Source of the DNA: Balamuthia mandrillaris
Taxonomy: Eukaryota; Discosea; Longamoebia; Balamuthiidae
Reading direction: 5' to 3'
Assembly (NCBI GenBank): GCA_031835245.1
Contig: JAVKOQ010000440.1
Location: 7,501-37,901 of the forward strand
Length of the DNA stretch: 30,401 bases
Under the pieces are notes generated by a model. The model saw only the letters and a list, made by a program, of their open reading frames with translations, was not told the DNA's origin and ran no database searches. The position numbers were made by a program, and so were the translations under genes. Shown piece by piece: positions 19,615 through 29,682 of the stretch (within the stretch, counting starts at the first letter, position 1; every line of letters begins with the position of its first letter).

Positions 19615-22138
19615 TCATTCCTCCAGGCCGTCAATAGACATTGTGAACTTGTTTACGTCCAAGCTGTTGCTCGTTTTCTTACCCTTGCTCCTCTTCTTGG
19701 TCTTGTGGCTGCTCTCCGAAGGTCTCAAAGAAGGCAACCTTCCATGCATCAATCCTTGCAACAGCCTCCACCACAGTTTTCCCACAGCCTCCGAGAGGCA
19801 AAAGTTGAGGAAGAGCAGAAAGCCCAAGACCGCATAGGCGAACCCCTTCAACCCCGCCAGGTGATAGTTGCTCACCTCCTCGCTCAATGTGCATTCCTCC
19901 AATCCCATCACCAAGCACGCAAAGTATTCGGAGTAGCCTTCCTCGATGGTCTCCAAGTTGGTGGCCACTTGGAGGGTGTACGCGAAGATGAAGGTGTACA
20001 CCATCATGAAGATGAGGATGAAGAGACCCAAACGATAGTACGTCATGCACGCCTTCTTCCCTTCTCCCAAGGAGATGGCCAAGTGGAGGATGCGCACGAT
20101 GGCTGCTGCGAAGAGGACCAGGCCGACGAGCAGAGCGATGGCCACAGGGAGAGCCCAAAAGGTGATGAAGTACGCTCTGTTGTCTTCTGGCGAGACAAAG
20201 CAGCTGTTATTGTTTGCTAGTTAAAATGAGAAAGAGACGAGACTACGGAAACCAACAAGAAAAAAAAATGATAAGAGAGAAAAGAAAAGAGAAGGAAGAG
20301 AAGGAGAAACGATGAAAGGGATTAAAAAAAAATGAGGATAACGTACAAAGTGTCCCCAGGCCCGAAAGCCATTCTGTCGGCAGCGGTGGGGATGAGGGTG
20401 AGCACAAAGGGAACCACCCATCCCACCCCATGGTACGTCACTTGCAAACCAACCTTCCACGTTTTGCTGGTTGGAAGTCTTTTGGCAAAGTACACCTGTG
20501 AACCAGAGACACAAGAGTCGGATAAAGGTTAAGCACGAGAGTCAACAGACAACAAAAAACAAAGACCAAACGTACAGTGAGAAACATGTTGAAGGAGATG
20601 ATGACCCACCACATGGTGGTGGACAAGAAGCCGAACATCAGCACGAATCCTTGAAAGCTGCACAGTTCGGACTTGACCAACAACTGATCCATCTTGAAGA
20701 CAGACGACAACCCTCCATTCGAAACATAAAGCGTGGGGTAAAGAAACTCATCCTCATATCCACACCAAGTGGTTTGGTGGGTGGCAAAGGTTGGGAGGAG
20801 GATGGCGAAGGTGGCGATGTTGGTGGCAAGGGCGGTCATGAGGATGAGATTGGCAGGAAAGGAGCGAAGAGACGGATGAACTCCATAAGAGATGGCCACC
20901 AACAGGCTCCCCACCTTTAGGGGTGAACATCAGGGAAAGAGGATGAAGCGAAGAGAGGCGAGCGTTAGAATTGAGTTAATCACCACAACGAAATGAGGTA
21001 CAAGAAAGCACGGATAAACAAACAAACGAAAGGAGCACAAAAGAGGACAAACCCAAGAGAGCCATCCGAAAGTGAGCTGCAACACTTTCATGTTGTCATA
21101 TTGTTCATCGCTGTACGCTGGCAAAGGGCAGGCAAACGCACACCTCTGGCTTTCATGATCCGCTGCCAAAGGTTCCGCACACAGCAATCCAAAGTCATCG
21201 ACGGACATGGCATTACAGCTCATGGTCCAATTGCCTCCTCTCCACTCTTCCGGCAAGTTTGCTTCCTCCTCTTCTCCCACCAGCTGCCCCAACGGAACCG
21301 TCACGTTCTTTCCGTCCTCCAAGTAGAATGGCACCCCAAACTCTGTTTCGTTGATGCACGATATCGGCGCCGAGTAGTTCTTTGGATAGTAGAAACCTAA
21401 ACCCAAAGGCAGCCCCAACTGGGTGGCTGTCACTTGGCATTCTGGCGAGTTATATTCCTCGCAAAGCTCTCTGCAAGGTTGTTTGGGAACAAGAAGAGGT
21501 ACCAACGGGTCGTTCTTGGAGTTCCTCGGAAGGGTCTCGCAAGGTCGCAAGAGGGTGGCACACATCAACAACAGATAACGGGTGTTGCAGTAGTCCGGGT
21601 TGGCAAAGTCCAGTCCCGCTGTACCAAGCACGTTAATGGCGGCGGTGACACCGGCGATTTGTCTTGCTAAAGTGGACCCTTCGGTCACGTAGATGTAGAC
21701 CTGCTCTCCTATTTGTTGTAACAAATACCAATAGTAAGAAGAAGAAGAACAAGAAGAAGAAGAAGAAGAAGAAGAAGAAGAAGAAGAAGAAGAAGAACAA
21801 GAACAAGAAGAACAAGAAGAACAAGAAGAAGAAGAAGAACAAGAAGAAGAAGAACACGAAGAAGAAGAAGAAGAAGAACAAGAAGAAGAACAAAAACATG
21901 AAAAAGAAGGACATGAACAAGGACAAGAACAAGAACAAGAATAAGCAGAATAAGAATATGAACAAGCAGAAGCAGAAACAAAATGGAAACCTTTGTAACC
22001 AGTAAAACGACCACATATTTCGGGTTCCCGGTTCCATAGTTCACAGGACTGTGCGCCGGCATGCCACCAGTAGCACGCTGTAAACAAGAGTAGAACATGA
22101 ATTACAAACAAAGAAGACAAACAGTTGCGGTGTTTCAT
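19615..22138 (-). CDS. Frizzled/Smoothened-like receptor, copy B
   Basis: Five exons (21991-22138, 21053-21708, 20576-20914, 20347-20495, 19615-20203) give 626 residues, with the same splice phases as copies A and C. The signal peptide ends near ACYWWHAGAQ. The ectodomain has CELWNREPEIC, YCNTRYLLLMCATLLRPC and PCRELCEEYNSPEC. The seven membrane segments and the short charged tail (ending SIDGLEE) follow as in its neighbours. Exons 3-5 are very close to copy C, while part of exon 2 (SPECQVTATQLGLPLGLG to ISCINETEF) is nearly identical to copy A. Intron 1 (21709-21990) is a TTC repeat on the sense strand whose length is a multiple of three and which has no stop, so unspliced mRNA would read through it. 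Ligand and downstream pathway are unknown; membrane location is inferred from the signal peptide and helices. Confidence 0.87.
21736..21975 (-). repeat. TTC-type simple repeat in intron 1 of receptor B
   Basis: AAG and AAC triplets on the plus strand, becoming impure toward 21975. On the gene's sense strand they are TTC/TTG. The equivalent introns of copies A and C are far shorter (89 and 113 bp) and lack the long triplet run. Confidence 0.88.
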
Positions 22139-22523
22139 CTTTCTTTTGTGGTGTCTCTTTCGTTTTGTGTATTAACTATTGTTCGATGGCGTACCCCTGG
22201 CCTGTAGCCATACCATATCATTCCTCCATCATTTCTACTTATTAAAACAGCTTAGCGGAAGGTTATCATTGGTCCAATTGAATGAGGGAGGAGTATTATG
22301 CAAGTCAAACTGTGCCTAGCAGGATGCAATCGGATCATTTGCGCCGCAATGCGGTACTTTGTTGAACAGAGAGGAGCTTTGCCCGGTCTGGCCACACTGC
22401 GAGTCCCCCAAAGACAGAGTGACAGCTGAAAGTTAACAAGGATAACAGGGATGTATTCGGTTTCGCTAACAAGCGTGGTCTTTTTGTCCCATCGTTGGTC
22501 CGTTCTTCTCTCGAGGACTGTTG
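22139..22523. other. Spacer between receptors B and C
   Basis: No gene recognised. It should carry the promoter of copy B and the 3' untranslated end of copy C. The TATA-like 10-mer seen before copies A and C was not found here. Confidence 0.45.
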
Positions 22524-24973
22524 TCATTCCTCTAGGCTGTCCATGGACATTGTGATCTTATTCACGTCCAAGCTGGTGCTTTTTAACTTGCTCTTGCTCC
22601 TCTTCTTGGTCTTGTGGCTGCTCTCCGACGGTCTCAAAGAAGGCAACCTCCCATGTATCAACCCTTGCAGCAACCTCCACCACAGCTTTCCCACAGCCTC
22701 CGAGAGGCAAAAGTTGAGGAAGAGCAGAAAGCCCAAGACCGCATAGGCAAACCCTTTCAACGCCGCCAAGTGATAGTTGCTCACCTCCTCGCTCAATGTG
22801 CATTCCTCCAATCCCATCACCAAGCACGCAAAGTATTCGGAGTAGCCTTCCTCGATGGTCTCCAAGTTGGTGGCCACTTGGAGGGTGTACGCGAAGATGA
22901 AGGTGTACACCATCATGAAGATGAGGATGAAGAGGCCCAAGCGATAGTACGTCATGCACGCCTTCTTCCCCTCTCCCAAGGCGATGGCCAAGTGGAGGAT
23001 GCGCACGATGGCTGCTGCAAAGAGGATGAGGCCGACAAGAAGAGCAATGGCCACAGGAAGAGCCCAAAAGGTGATGAAGTACGCTCTGTTGTCTTCTGGC
23101 GAGACAAAGCAGCTGTTGTAGGTGTAAGTTAATAAGAGAGAAAGGAAAGACAACGAAAGCAAAAAAAGAGAAAGAAATGAGTGAGTGCGAGAGAAAGAGC
23201 CACTGATAATGAACGAGGATAAGAGGCCAATATGAACGAGAAAGAACAAGAGAATGAAGAACAAGAAACAACCAACGAGAAAAGAAGAGGAAGAAAGCGT
23301 GAACATACAAAGTGTCACCAGGACCAAAGGCCATTCTGTCGGCGGCGGTGGGGATGAGGGTGAGCACAAAGGGAACCACCCATCCCATCCCATGGTACGT
23401 CACTTGCAAACCAACCTTCCACGTTTTGCTGGTTGGAAGTCTTTTGGCAAAGTACACCTATGGACAGGCCAAAACTTCAGCACCAGAATCGATGAAACAA
23501 GTCCTCAAAGGAAAGAAGAGACGTACAGTGAGGAACATGTTGAAGGAGATGATGACCCACCACATGGTGGTGGACAAAAAGCCGAACATCAGCACGAATC
23601 CTTGAAAGCTGCACAGTTCGGATTTGACCAACAACTGATCCATCTTGAAGATGGAAGACAACACTCCATCTGATACATAAAGCGTGGGGTAAAGAAACTC
23701 ATCCTCATATCCACACCAAGTGGTTTGGTGGGTGGCAACGGTTGGAAGGAGGATGGCGAAGGTGGCAATGTTGGTGGCAAGGGCGGTCATGAGGATGAGA
23801 TTGGCTGGAAAGGAGCGAAGAGACGGGTGAACTCCATAGGAGATGGCCACCAACAGGCTCCCCACCTTTAGGAGAGAACAAAAGGATTAGTAGGCGAAAG
23901 AGGCAAAGTATCAGCCAAAGAGGAAGAAAAAAGGTGTAGAACAGAAAAACAAGAAGAAGAACATGAACAAGAAAGAACATGATAAAAAACAAGAAATAGA
24001 ATAGAGCAGAGATGATAGAAGGAGAAAAAAGATGCGACGAGAAGAGCTACCCAAGAGAGCCATCCGAAAGTGAGCTGCAATACTTTCATGTTGTCATATT
24101 GCTCGTTGCTGTACGCTGGCAATGGACAGGCAAACGCACACCTCTGGTTTCCATAATCCGCTGCCAACGGTGCTTCGCACAACAAGCCAACGTCATCGAC
24201 GGACATGGCATTACAGCTCATGGTCCAATTGCCTCCTCTCCACTCTTCCGGCAAGTTTGCCTCCTCCTCTTCTCCCAACAGCTGCCCCAACGGAACCGTC
24301 GCGTTCTTTCCATCCTCCATGAAAAACGGCACCCCAAACTCTGTTTCGTTATAGCATGATATAGGAGGTTCATAGCCCTCGGGAAAGTACAGCCCTAGCC
24401 CCAACGGCACTCCAATGATGTCCGCAGACTCTTGGCATTCCTCAACGTTGTACTCCAAGCAAAGGTCTCGACAGGGTTGTTTGGGAACGAGCAGAGGGAT
24501 CAACGGGTCGTTCTTGGAGCTTCGAGGCAGAGTCTCGCAGGGCCTCATGACGGTGGCGCAAATCAATAGGAGGAAGCGAATGTTGCAGTGGCCCGGGTTG
24601 GCAAAGTCAAGCCCTGCCGTGCCAAGAACGTTGATGGCAGCTGTGACGATGGCAGTCTGTTGGGCTAACGTCGAACCGTTGGTCACATAAATGTACACCT
24701 GCTCTCCTATTTGTTGACCACGGTAGTGATAAAAACAAGTGAGGGGAGAAAAGAAAATGAGAAATGAAAGAGAGAGCAAGAGAGAGGAAGAAGAGAGAGA
24801 GAGAAACTGGAAGAGAAACCTTTGTAACCAGGAAAACGTCCACAGATTTCAGGTTCCCGGTTCCATAGCTCGCAGGACTGTGCCTCCGCTGCCCGCCAGT
24901 GAAACGTCGCAAACAGGAGCAGAAGTTGGACCGCAACAAACGCAGAATAAACGTAACGGTTCAGAGGTGCCAT
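22524..24973 (-). CDS. Frizzled/Smoothened-like receptor, copy C
   Basis: Five exons (24820-24973, 24051-24706, 23527-23865, 23309-23457, 22524-23112) give 628 residues. The start MAPLNRYVYSAFVAVQLLLL is preferred to an upstream in-frame ATG at 25057 because it opens a normal signal peptide. The ectodomain has CELWNREPEIC, HCNIRFLLLICATVMRPC and PCRDLCLEYNVEEC, with glycosylation motifs NET and NWT. Seven membrane segments follow. Exons 2, 3, 4 and 5 have exactly the same lengths as in copy B (656, 339, 149 and 589 nt), so the pair is a recent duplication or is homogenised. Copy C differs most from A and B around SADIIGVPLGLGLYFPEGYE in exon 2. Its tail ends SMDSLEE. The function is that of the family: a seven-helix surface receptor with a Frizzled-type CRD, ligand unknown. 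Confidence 0.87.
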
Positions 24974-25153
24974 TCTTTCTTTTGTTTTTTTGTGTGTGAT
25001 GCCTCGTTGGGAGAGCGTTACCATTACCGGTGGGTGGTGAACCTGGAGGAGTGCCATTAATTCTACGTAAGTGCAACCGTGCCATCCGTTGTTGCGAGGG
25101 AGTGAAACAATAGTATAATAATATTAACATTTTCCAATTTTGAAGTTTTCGCC

Positions 25154-25163
25154 AATATAGCGC
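25154..25163 (-). promoter_or_regulatory. Shared TATA-like motif upstream of receptor C
   Basis: The minus strand reads GCGCTATATT 181 bp before the ATG of copy C, the same 10-mer as upstream of copy A. Candidate core promoter element by shared position only. Confidence 0.35.
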
Positions 25164-25547
25164 ACCGTTATAGGACTTAATAGTTCATTTTATGGGGCAT
25201 ATCATGGCATGCCCATGCCCCTCTGCTCCTTTAGGGGCAGGCTCTGCCCATGGAGTTGGAAAAAGACGAAAGACGTTCCTGGGCTCGAGGTTTGCTTCCA
25301 CCTCTTCTGGAGGGGTCCATGAAGCTTCTCTGCTTGGCCAAGGCCAAACCTGCCCTGTCGCCTTTGCTCCTCTCCTATGGGAGACACAAAAAAAAAACAA
25401 AAGATAAACAAAAAAAAATACAGAAAAACATTTTTAAAAAAAAAAATAATAAAAAATAAATAAAAAATAAAAGAAGAGATGTTAAAAAAAAAACTCCCCT
25501 TTTCTCTCTCTGTTTTTTTTTTTTTTTTTTGCACCACACTCAAAGTG

Positions 25548-25705
25548 AGCTTTTTTCCTTCCTTCCTCTCCCTCTCTCCTCTCTCCCTTCTCTCTTCTCG
25601 CTTCTTCTCTGCTCTCTTCTCTCTCTTCTCCCATTTGATTTTCTCTCTCTCTTCAAACTTTCTTCACTTCTCACTCCTCTCTCTCTCTCTCTCTCTCCCT
25701 CTTTC

Positions 25706-25740
<35 letters not shown>
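25548..25740 (+). repeat. TC-rich leader tract upstream of the SLC25 carrier
   Basis: A TC dinucleotide and mixed pyrimidine tract lies just 5' of the carrier start codon. It is probably transcribed as 5' leader, or is part of a leader intron ending near the AACAG at 25767. Confidence 0.6.
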
Positions 25741-25786
25741 ATTCAAACCTCCACACGAAACAAAACAGGAAAGAACCACAGAAAAG

Positions 25787-26218
25787 ATGGACAAAGAAAC
25801 GGCGGCTTCGTTGATGATGGTTGCGTCGCATGGAGCTGCGGACGGTCAGCCAGCGTTTGATGGGAGGGTCGAGTTTTTGGCTGCCTTGGTGGCGGGCTTC
25901 CTTGTTTCTGTGCTCTTCTATCCGTTGGAGTTTATCGAAGCTCGCATGCAAGTTAGCGACCAGGTCGCTTTCTCTCTGCTTCTCTCGCTCTTCTCTTCCT
26001 CTCGATCTCTTCTCTCTCTGCTCTCTCTCTCTCCCCCCTCCTCTCTTTCTTGTGTTCTCTCGCTCTTCACACTCTTCTGGTTCTTCTTGTTGTTTGGCGT
26101 TCTCTTTCTTCTTGTTCTTCTTGTTCTTCTTCTTCTTCTTCTTCTTCTTCTTCTTCTTCTTCTTCTTCTTCTTCTTCTTCTTCTTCTTCTTCTTCGTCTT
26201 CTTACCTCCTCCTCCCCT

Positions 26219-26284
<66 letters not shown>

Positions 26285-27658
26285 TCTCTCTCTGCTCTCT
26301 CTCTCTCTCTCTCTCTCTCTCGCCTGTACATCAACACTGATGGAGTTTTTCCAAAAGCCGAGACTCAGTCTTTGGGCTGAAGTAAAGCGAGTGCTGCAAC
26401 AAAATGGATGGAGAGGGCTCTATGTAGGCGTTGTGCCTACCTCTCTTGGAGCCTCTCTGAACTCTGGGCTGTACTTTTATATTTACGAATGCACCAAACT
26501 TCACTACCTCTCCTTGTTCGTTGGGTTTGTTTGTTTCAGATTTCCATATGTTCCTCGCTCACTCTCCTCTCATTCTCTTCTCTCTCTCTCTCTCTCATGT
26601 CTTACCTTTCCGCATTCTTGTTTGGTTTCAAGCATGTCAGAGTGGTATGCAAGTATAGCGGCAGCAGTGGTGGCTGGCGTGATCAGCAGCATTCTGATCA
26701 ATCCGTTTTGGGTTTTGAAAATTCGAGCCGTTACTTCAGTTCAACACGCTGCTTCCGGTTCTTCTCTCAGTATGTTTCTCCTTTCTCTCTCTCTCTCTCT
26801 CTTTCGCTCACACGCGCGTACTGCTTCTCGCTATTCCTCGCGTTGCTCTTCTTTTATCTTTGAATTGATGGTTATCGTTTTTGTGTTTATTGCCATTTAA
26901 CAGGTATGCCGCGCATGTTGCTTGAGATTCTCCAAAAAGAAGGCGTTCTAGCTCTTTGGGCTGGTCAGGTGGCGTCCTTGGCTGGAGTCCTTGATGGTTA
27001 TCTTTCTTCTCCTTCTCTCTCTCCTCTCCTCTCCTCTCCTCTCCTCTCCTCTCCTCCTCTCCTCTCCTCTCCTCTCCTCTCCTCTCCTCTCCTCTCCTCT
27101 CTCTTCTCCTCTCTACTCCTACGCCACTACTTCTCTTCTCCTCATATCTCTAACTCAACTATGAAACAAAAAATAGGAGTGGTAGGAATGGTAGCTTATG
27201 AACAATTGATGAAAGCTTCGAATCATTTCATAGCGGGAGGATTGTCTCGCGCCATTGCCATCCTTTGCACTTACCCCATTCAGCTTATCCGTTCCAAGCT
27301 GATGAAGCCATCTTCGTCAACAGCTAAAAAGAGGAAAGAAAAGGAGGGCGAAACAATAGGGAATACAGAAGATGAAAAAGGGGCAGATAACGTGGAAACG
27401 AGACCGACTTTGCGACATCGAGCTGACGTTGTTGGAGAACAAGATGAAGAAGAGAAACAGAAGAAGCAAAAAGAAAAAGCGACAGAAGAAGAAAGTTTAG
27501 GAGGCGTGATCGCGAAAGTGTACAGAGAAAAAGGGGTGATGGGCTTTTATGATGGCATTCTACCAAACTTGCTTCGCTCTGTCCCTCCTTCTGCCTTTTA
27601 CTTTGTACTCGCTTCTTGGCTTCGTTCTCTTCTACGGCTAGTCCTTCCTGCACAGTAA
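25787..27658 (+). CDS. SLC25 (mitochondrial carrier family) transporter
   Basis: Five exons (25787-25963, 26358-26515, 26633-26769, 26904-26996, 27177-27658) join to 348 residues. The three family repeats are visible through their first-helix motifs: YPLEFIEARMQ (residue 45 on), INPFWVLKIR and TYPIQLIRSKLM. Each is followed by a second-half segment with GWRGLYVGVVPTSLG, GVLALWAGQ and GVMGFYDGILPNLLRSVP. The W in the second repeat (PxWVxxxR) is typical of the folate, FAD, pyrimidine-nucleotide, NAD and peroxisomal ATP carrier branch, so a nucleotide or cofactor substrate in mitochondria or peroxisomes is likely but unproven. The third loop has an unusual insert of about 65 Lys/Glu-rich residues. 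The exon 2/3 junction (26515/26633) is the least certain, being chosen because it alone keeps the frame. Confidence 0.85.
26101..26325 (+). repeat. TTC then TC simple repeats in intron 1 of the SLC25 carrier
   Basis: A long TTC tract (about 26115-26200) followed by a TC tract (about 26220-26320) within intron 25964-26357. The sense strand is pyrimidine-rich throughout. Confidence 0.9.
27013..27110 (+). repeat. CTCCT-type minisatellite in intron 4 of the SLC25 carrier
   Basis: Tandem five-base units (CTCCT in any phase) repeated about eighteen times with few interruptions, inside intron 26997-27176. It is pyrimidine on the sense strand, like the other intron repeats, but has a different unit length. 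Confidence 0.88.
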
Positions 27659-27756
27659 ATAACTTTCTTTTCTTCCTCGTCTTCTCTGCACTTTCAAAAT
27701 GTACATTTACTTTAACATTACATTCGCTTTCGCCACAAAAAGTTAGCGATGATAAC

Positions 27757-29682
27757 TCATGCCAACTTCGTTTCTTGTTCTTCTTCCAGCTGTGCCTCTT
27801 TTGTCTCTTGCTTGCTGCTTCCTATTCCATCGACAGTTTTGCTTCTTCTTCTCTTCTGCCTTTCGTTATTGTTCTTCTTCCCTTCTTCGTTCGCGTCTTC
27901 TTTCTTATTTTGCTTTTTGACTTTCTTTTTTGTGTTTGTCGTTGACGGTACTTCTTGTCTCGTAGTTCTTCTTGTTGACGTTTTTCTTCTGGTTGCTTCA
28001 GGTGTTAACGCCTTGTTGTTTTCTTCGATCGTTTTCGTCTTCTTAGTTTGTTGCTGCAAAAGTTGACGTTCGTTTTGTTGAATTGCACTATCGACAACGC
28101 TTCTTTCTGTTCTACCTTTTCTTCTGCTCTTCTTCACCTCTTCCTTGCCTTCTGTTTCTGTTTCTTTTTCTTTTTCTTTTGCCTTCTCTTCCTCATTTTG
28201 TTGTTGATCTTCTTCGTAAAATTTTTCTCCTCGTAAACGAACAGAGATACTTCGAATGAGAAGCGCTCCTTTGCCTATTCCAAGTTTTCTTTCCGAAGTT
28301 CTTCTCTCTTTGATATCTCTCATACGTTCTTCTCTTTCTCTGATTCTCTTTCCTCTTTCCTCTTCTTCTCTTCTCTTTTTCTTTGTTGTTTCTTTCTTCT
28401 TCGCTTCTTTTTCTTCGTTTGTGGTCAAAGTCGTTGTCGTTGTTGTTTTCTTCGTCTTCTTCTCTTCTTTTTCCTCTGCTTTGTCGTTTCGTTCTTCGTT
28501 CGTTTTGTTGGACGAATCTATCAACAACTTATCTGAAATGGAACGTATCAACTTTTTCGGAAACAATCCACTTCTTTCTTCTTTCTTCTCTTCTTCTTCT
28601 CTCTCTTTTGTTTCGTGCTTCTCTCGTTCCTCTTCGTCTTTCTTTTCTTCCACTTTCTCTTCTGCATTCCAAAGTAACATCTGATCCGATCTTTCTCTTC
28701 TCTTCTTCCCTCCAACCCGCAGGGAGAGAAACCCTTTAGGCAACAACTTTTTGTTGCTCTTTGTGGGTCGAACAGTTGAAACACTGTCTGAAGACGCTGA
28801 AATAGCTCCAGCGTTAGCAACCTCGTTCTCTTGCTTGTGGAAAGGGATTCCAGGAAATGGATGTGCTCTTTCTTCTTCTTCTCTCTTTCGTTGTTTTTGT
28901 TCTTCTTCTTTTAACCTGAGATTATCTTTGAACAAAAATCCACATTTTTGTTCTTCTTCTTTTTCTTTTTCTTCTTCTTTTGTCACTTCTTCATTTTCTT
29001 TTGCTTCGGCTTCTGTTTCTTGTTGTTGTTCGACTTGTTCTTCGTCTGGTTGAAGGAGAGGAAAGTTTTTGATGGCCTGTTCGTTTCGTCGAAAAGCAGA
29101 TTGTTTGAGAAGGACAGCCATTTGTTTGACGGCCAGGTATAGTTCTTCCATGTTTTGATCTTTCGGTGTTTCCGTGTCTTCCACTTCATTTTTTACTTCT
29201 TCTTCCTCCTCTTCTTTCTTTGATTCGTCCTTCTCTTCCTTTGCTTCTGCTTCGTCTTCTTTTGTTTCCGCGTCTTCTTTTTCTTCCTCCTCTTCTTTCT
29301 TTGCTTCGTTCTTCTCATCCTTTGTTTCTTTTAATTCTTTCGTTCCTATTTTTTCTTTTTCTTCTGCGTGTTGTTGCGCAGTTTCTTCCCTGTCGTCACT
29401 AGCTTCTCGGCGTTCGTCGTTCTCTTCCTCATCTTCGTCTTTCGTTTCCAATTTCTTTTCATTCTCTTCACGGGATATTTCTTCTGTAGCGCAAGACTCG
29501 ACAACAACCGTTTGCTTTTGTTCTGCTCCTTCAACCTCTTCTGTTTCCTCCGCGTCCCGATCCTTCCGTTTCTCTGTGTCCTCTCGCTGCTTCTCTTCTC
29601 CTGTCACATCGTTCTCGTTTTGTCGGAGGGCGTCTTCATCGTGTTCTTCTTGCCCTACAACAATCGTCTCTTGTTCCAACAT
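27757..29682 (-). CDS. Large Glu/Lys-rich coiled or disordered protein, function unknown
   Basis: An uninterrupted frame of 641 residues, unlike its intron-rich neighbours. Most of it is Glu, Lys, Arg, Asp and Thr runs expected to form charged helices or disorder. Non-repetitive islands support real coding: residues 178-212 (MEELYLAVKQMAVLL...KNFPLLQP) look like an amphipathic helix; then FLSLRVGGKKRRERSDQMLL; then KLIRSISDKLLIDSS; then LLIRSISVRLRGEKFYEE. The LIRSIS core thus occurs twice, each time after a basic patch and before a hydrophobic or basic end. There is no signal peptide, membrane segment or known domain. The last 100 residues are Lys/Arg-rich. Its stop lies 98 bp from the stop of the convergent SLC25 carrier. 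Cytoskeletal, nucleolar or scaffold roles are possible, but nothing decides between them. Confidence 0.68.
   Translation of the reverse strand: MLEQETIVVGQEEHDEDALRQNENDVTGEEKQREDTEKRKDRDAEETEEVEGAEQKQTVVVESCATEEISREENEKKLETKDEDEEENDERREASDDREETAQQHAEEKEKIGTKELKETKDEKNEAKKEEEEEKEDAETKEDEAEAKEEKDESKKEEEEEEVKNEVEDTETPKDQNMEELYLAVKQMAVLLKQSAFRRNEQAIKNFPLLQPDEEQVEQQQETEAEAKENEEVTKEEEKEKEEEQKCGFLFKDNLRLKEEEQKQRKREEEERAHPFPGIPFHKQENEVANAGAISASSDSVSTVRPTKSNKKLLPKGFLSLRVGGKKRRERSDQMLLWNAEEKVEEKKDEEEREKHETKEREEEEKKEERSGLFPKKLIRSISDKLLIDSSNKTNEERNDKAEEKEEKKTKKTTTTTTLTTNEEKEAKKKETTKKKRREEEERGKRIREREERMRDIKERRTSERKLGIGKGALLIRSISVRLRGEKFYEEDQQQNEEEKAKEKEKETETEGKEEVKKSRRKGRTERSVVDSAIQQNERQLLQQQTKKTKTIEENNKALTPEATRRKTSTRRTTRQEVPSTTNTKKKVKKQNKKEDANEEGKKNNNERQKRRRSKTVDGIGSSKQETKEAQLEEEQETKLA

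Larger units (their letters stand above)
24974..25786. other. Divergent intergenic region with A-rich and TC-rich tracts
   Basis: Separates receptor C (minus) from the SLC25 carrier (plus) and should contain both promoters. From about 25190 to 25385 the sequence is GC-rich and has no credible gene. It is followed by an A-rich stretch to about 25490, then by a T-run and a long TC-rich leader (25498-25740) ending shortly before the carrier ATG. Confidence 0.5.

Noticed and set aside
19679-20158. Gly/His/Arg-rich minus-strand frame inside receptor B, and similar frames in copies A and C
   Set aside because: Alternate-frame shadow of the GC-rich last exon; the true frame has membrane helices and matches across all three copies.
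22614-23132. Plus-strand His/Glu-rich frame of 172 codons, with counterparts at 17367-17726 and 19600-20220
   Set aside because: Antisense shadow of the conserved receptor exons; its conservation merely mirrors the receptor coding sequence.
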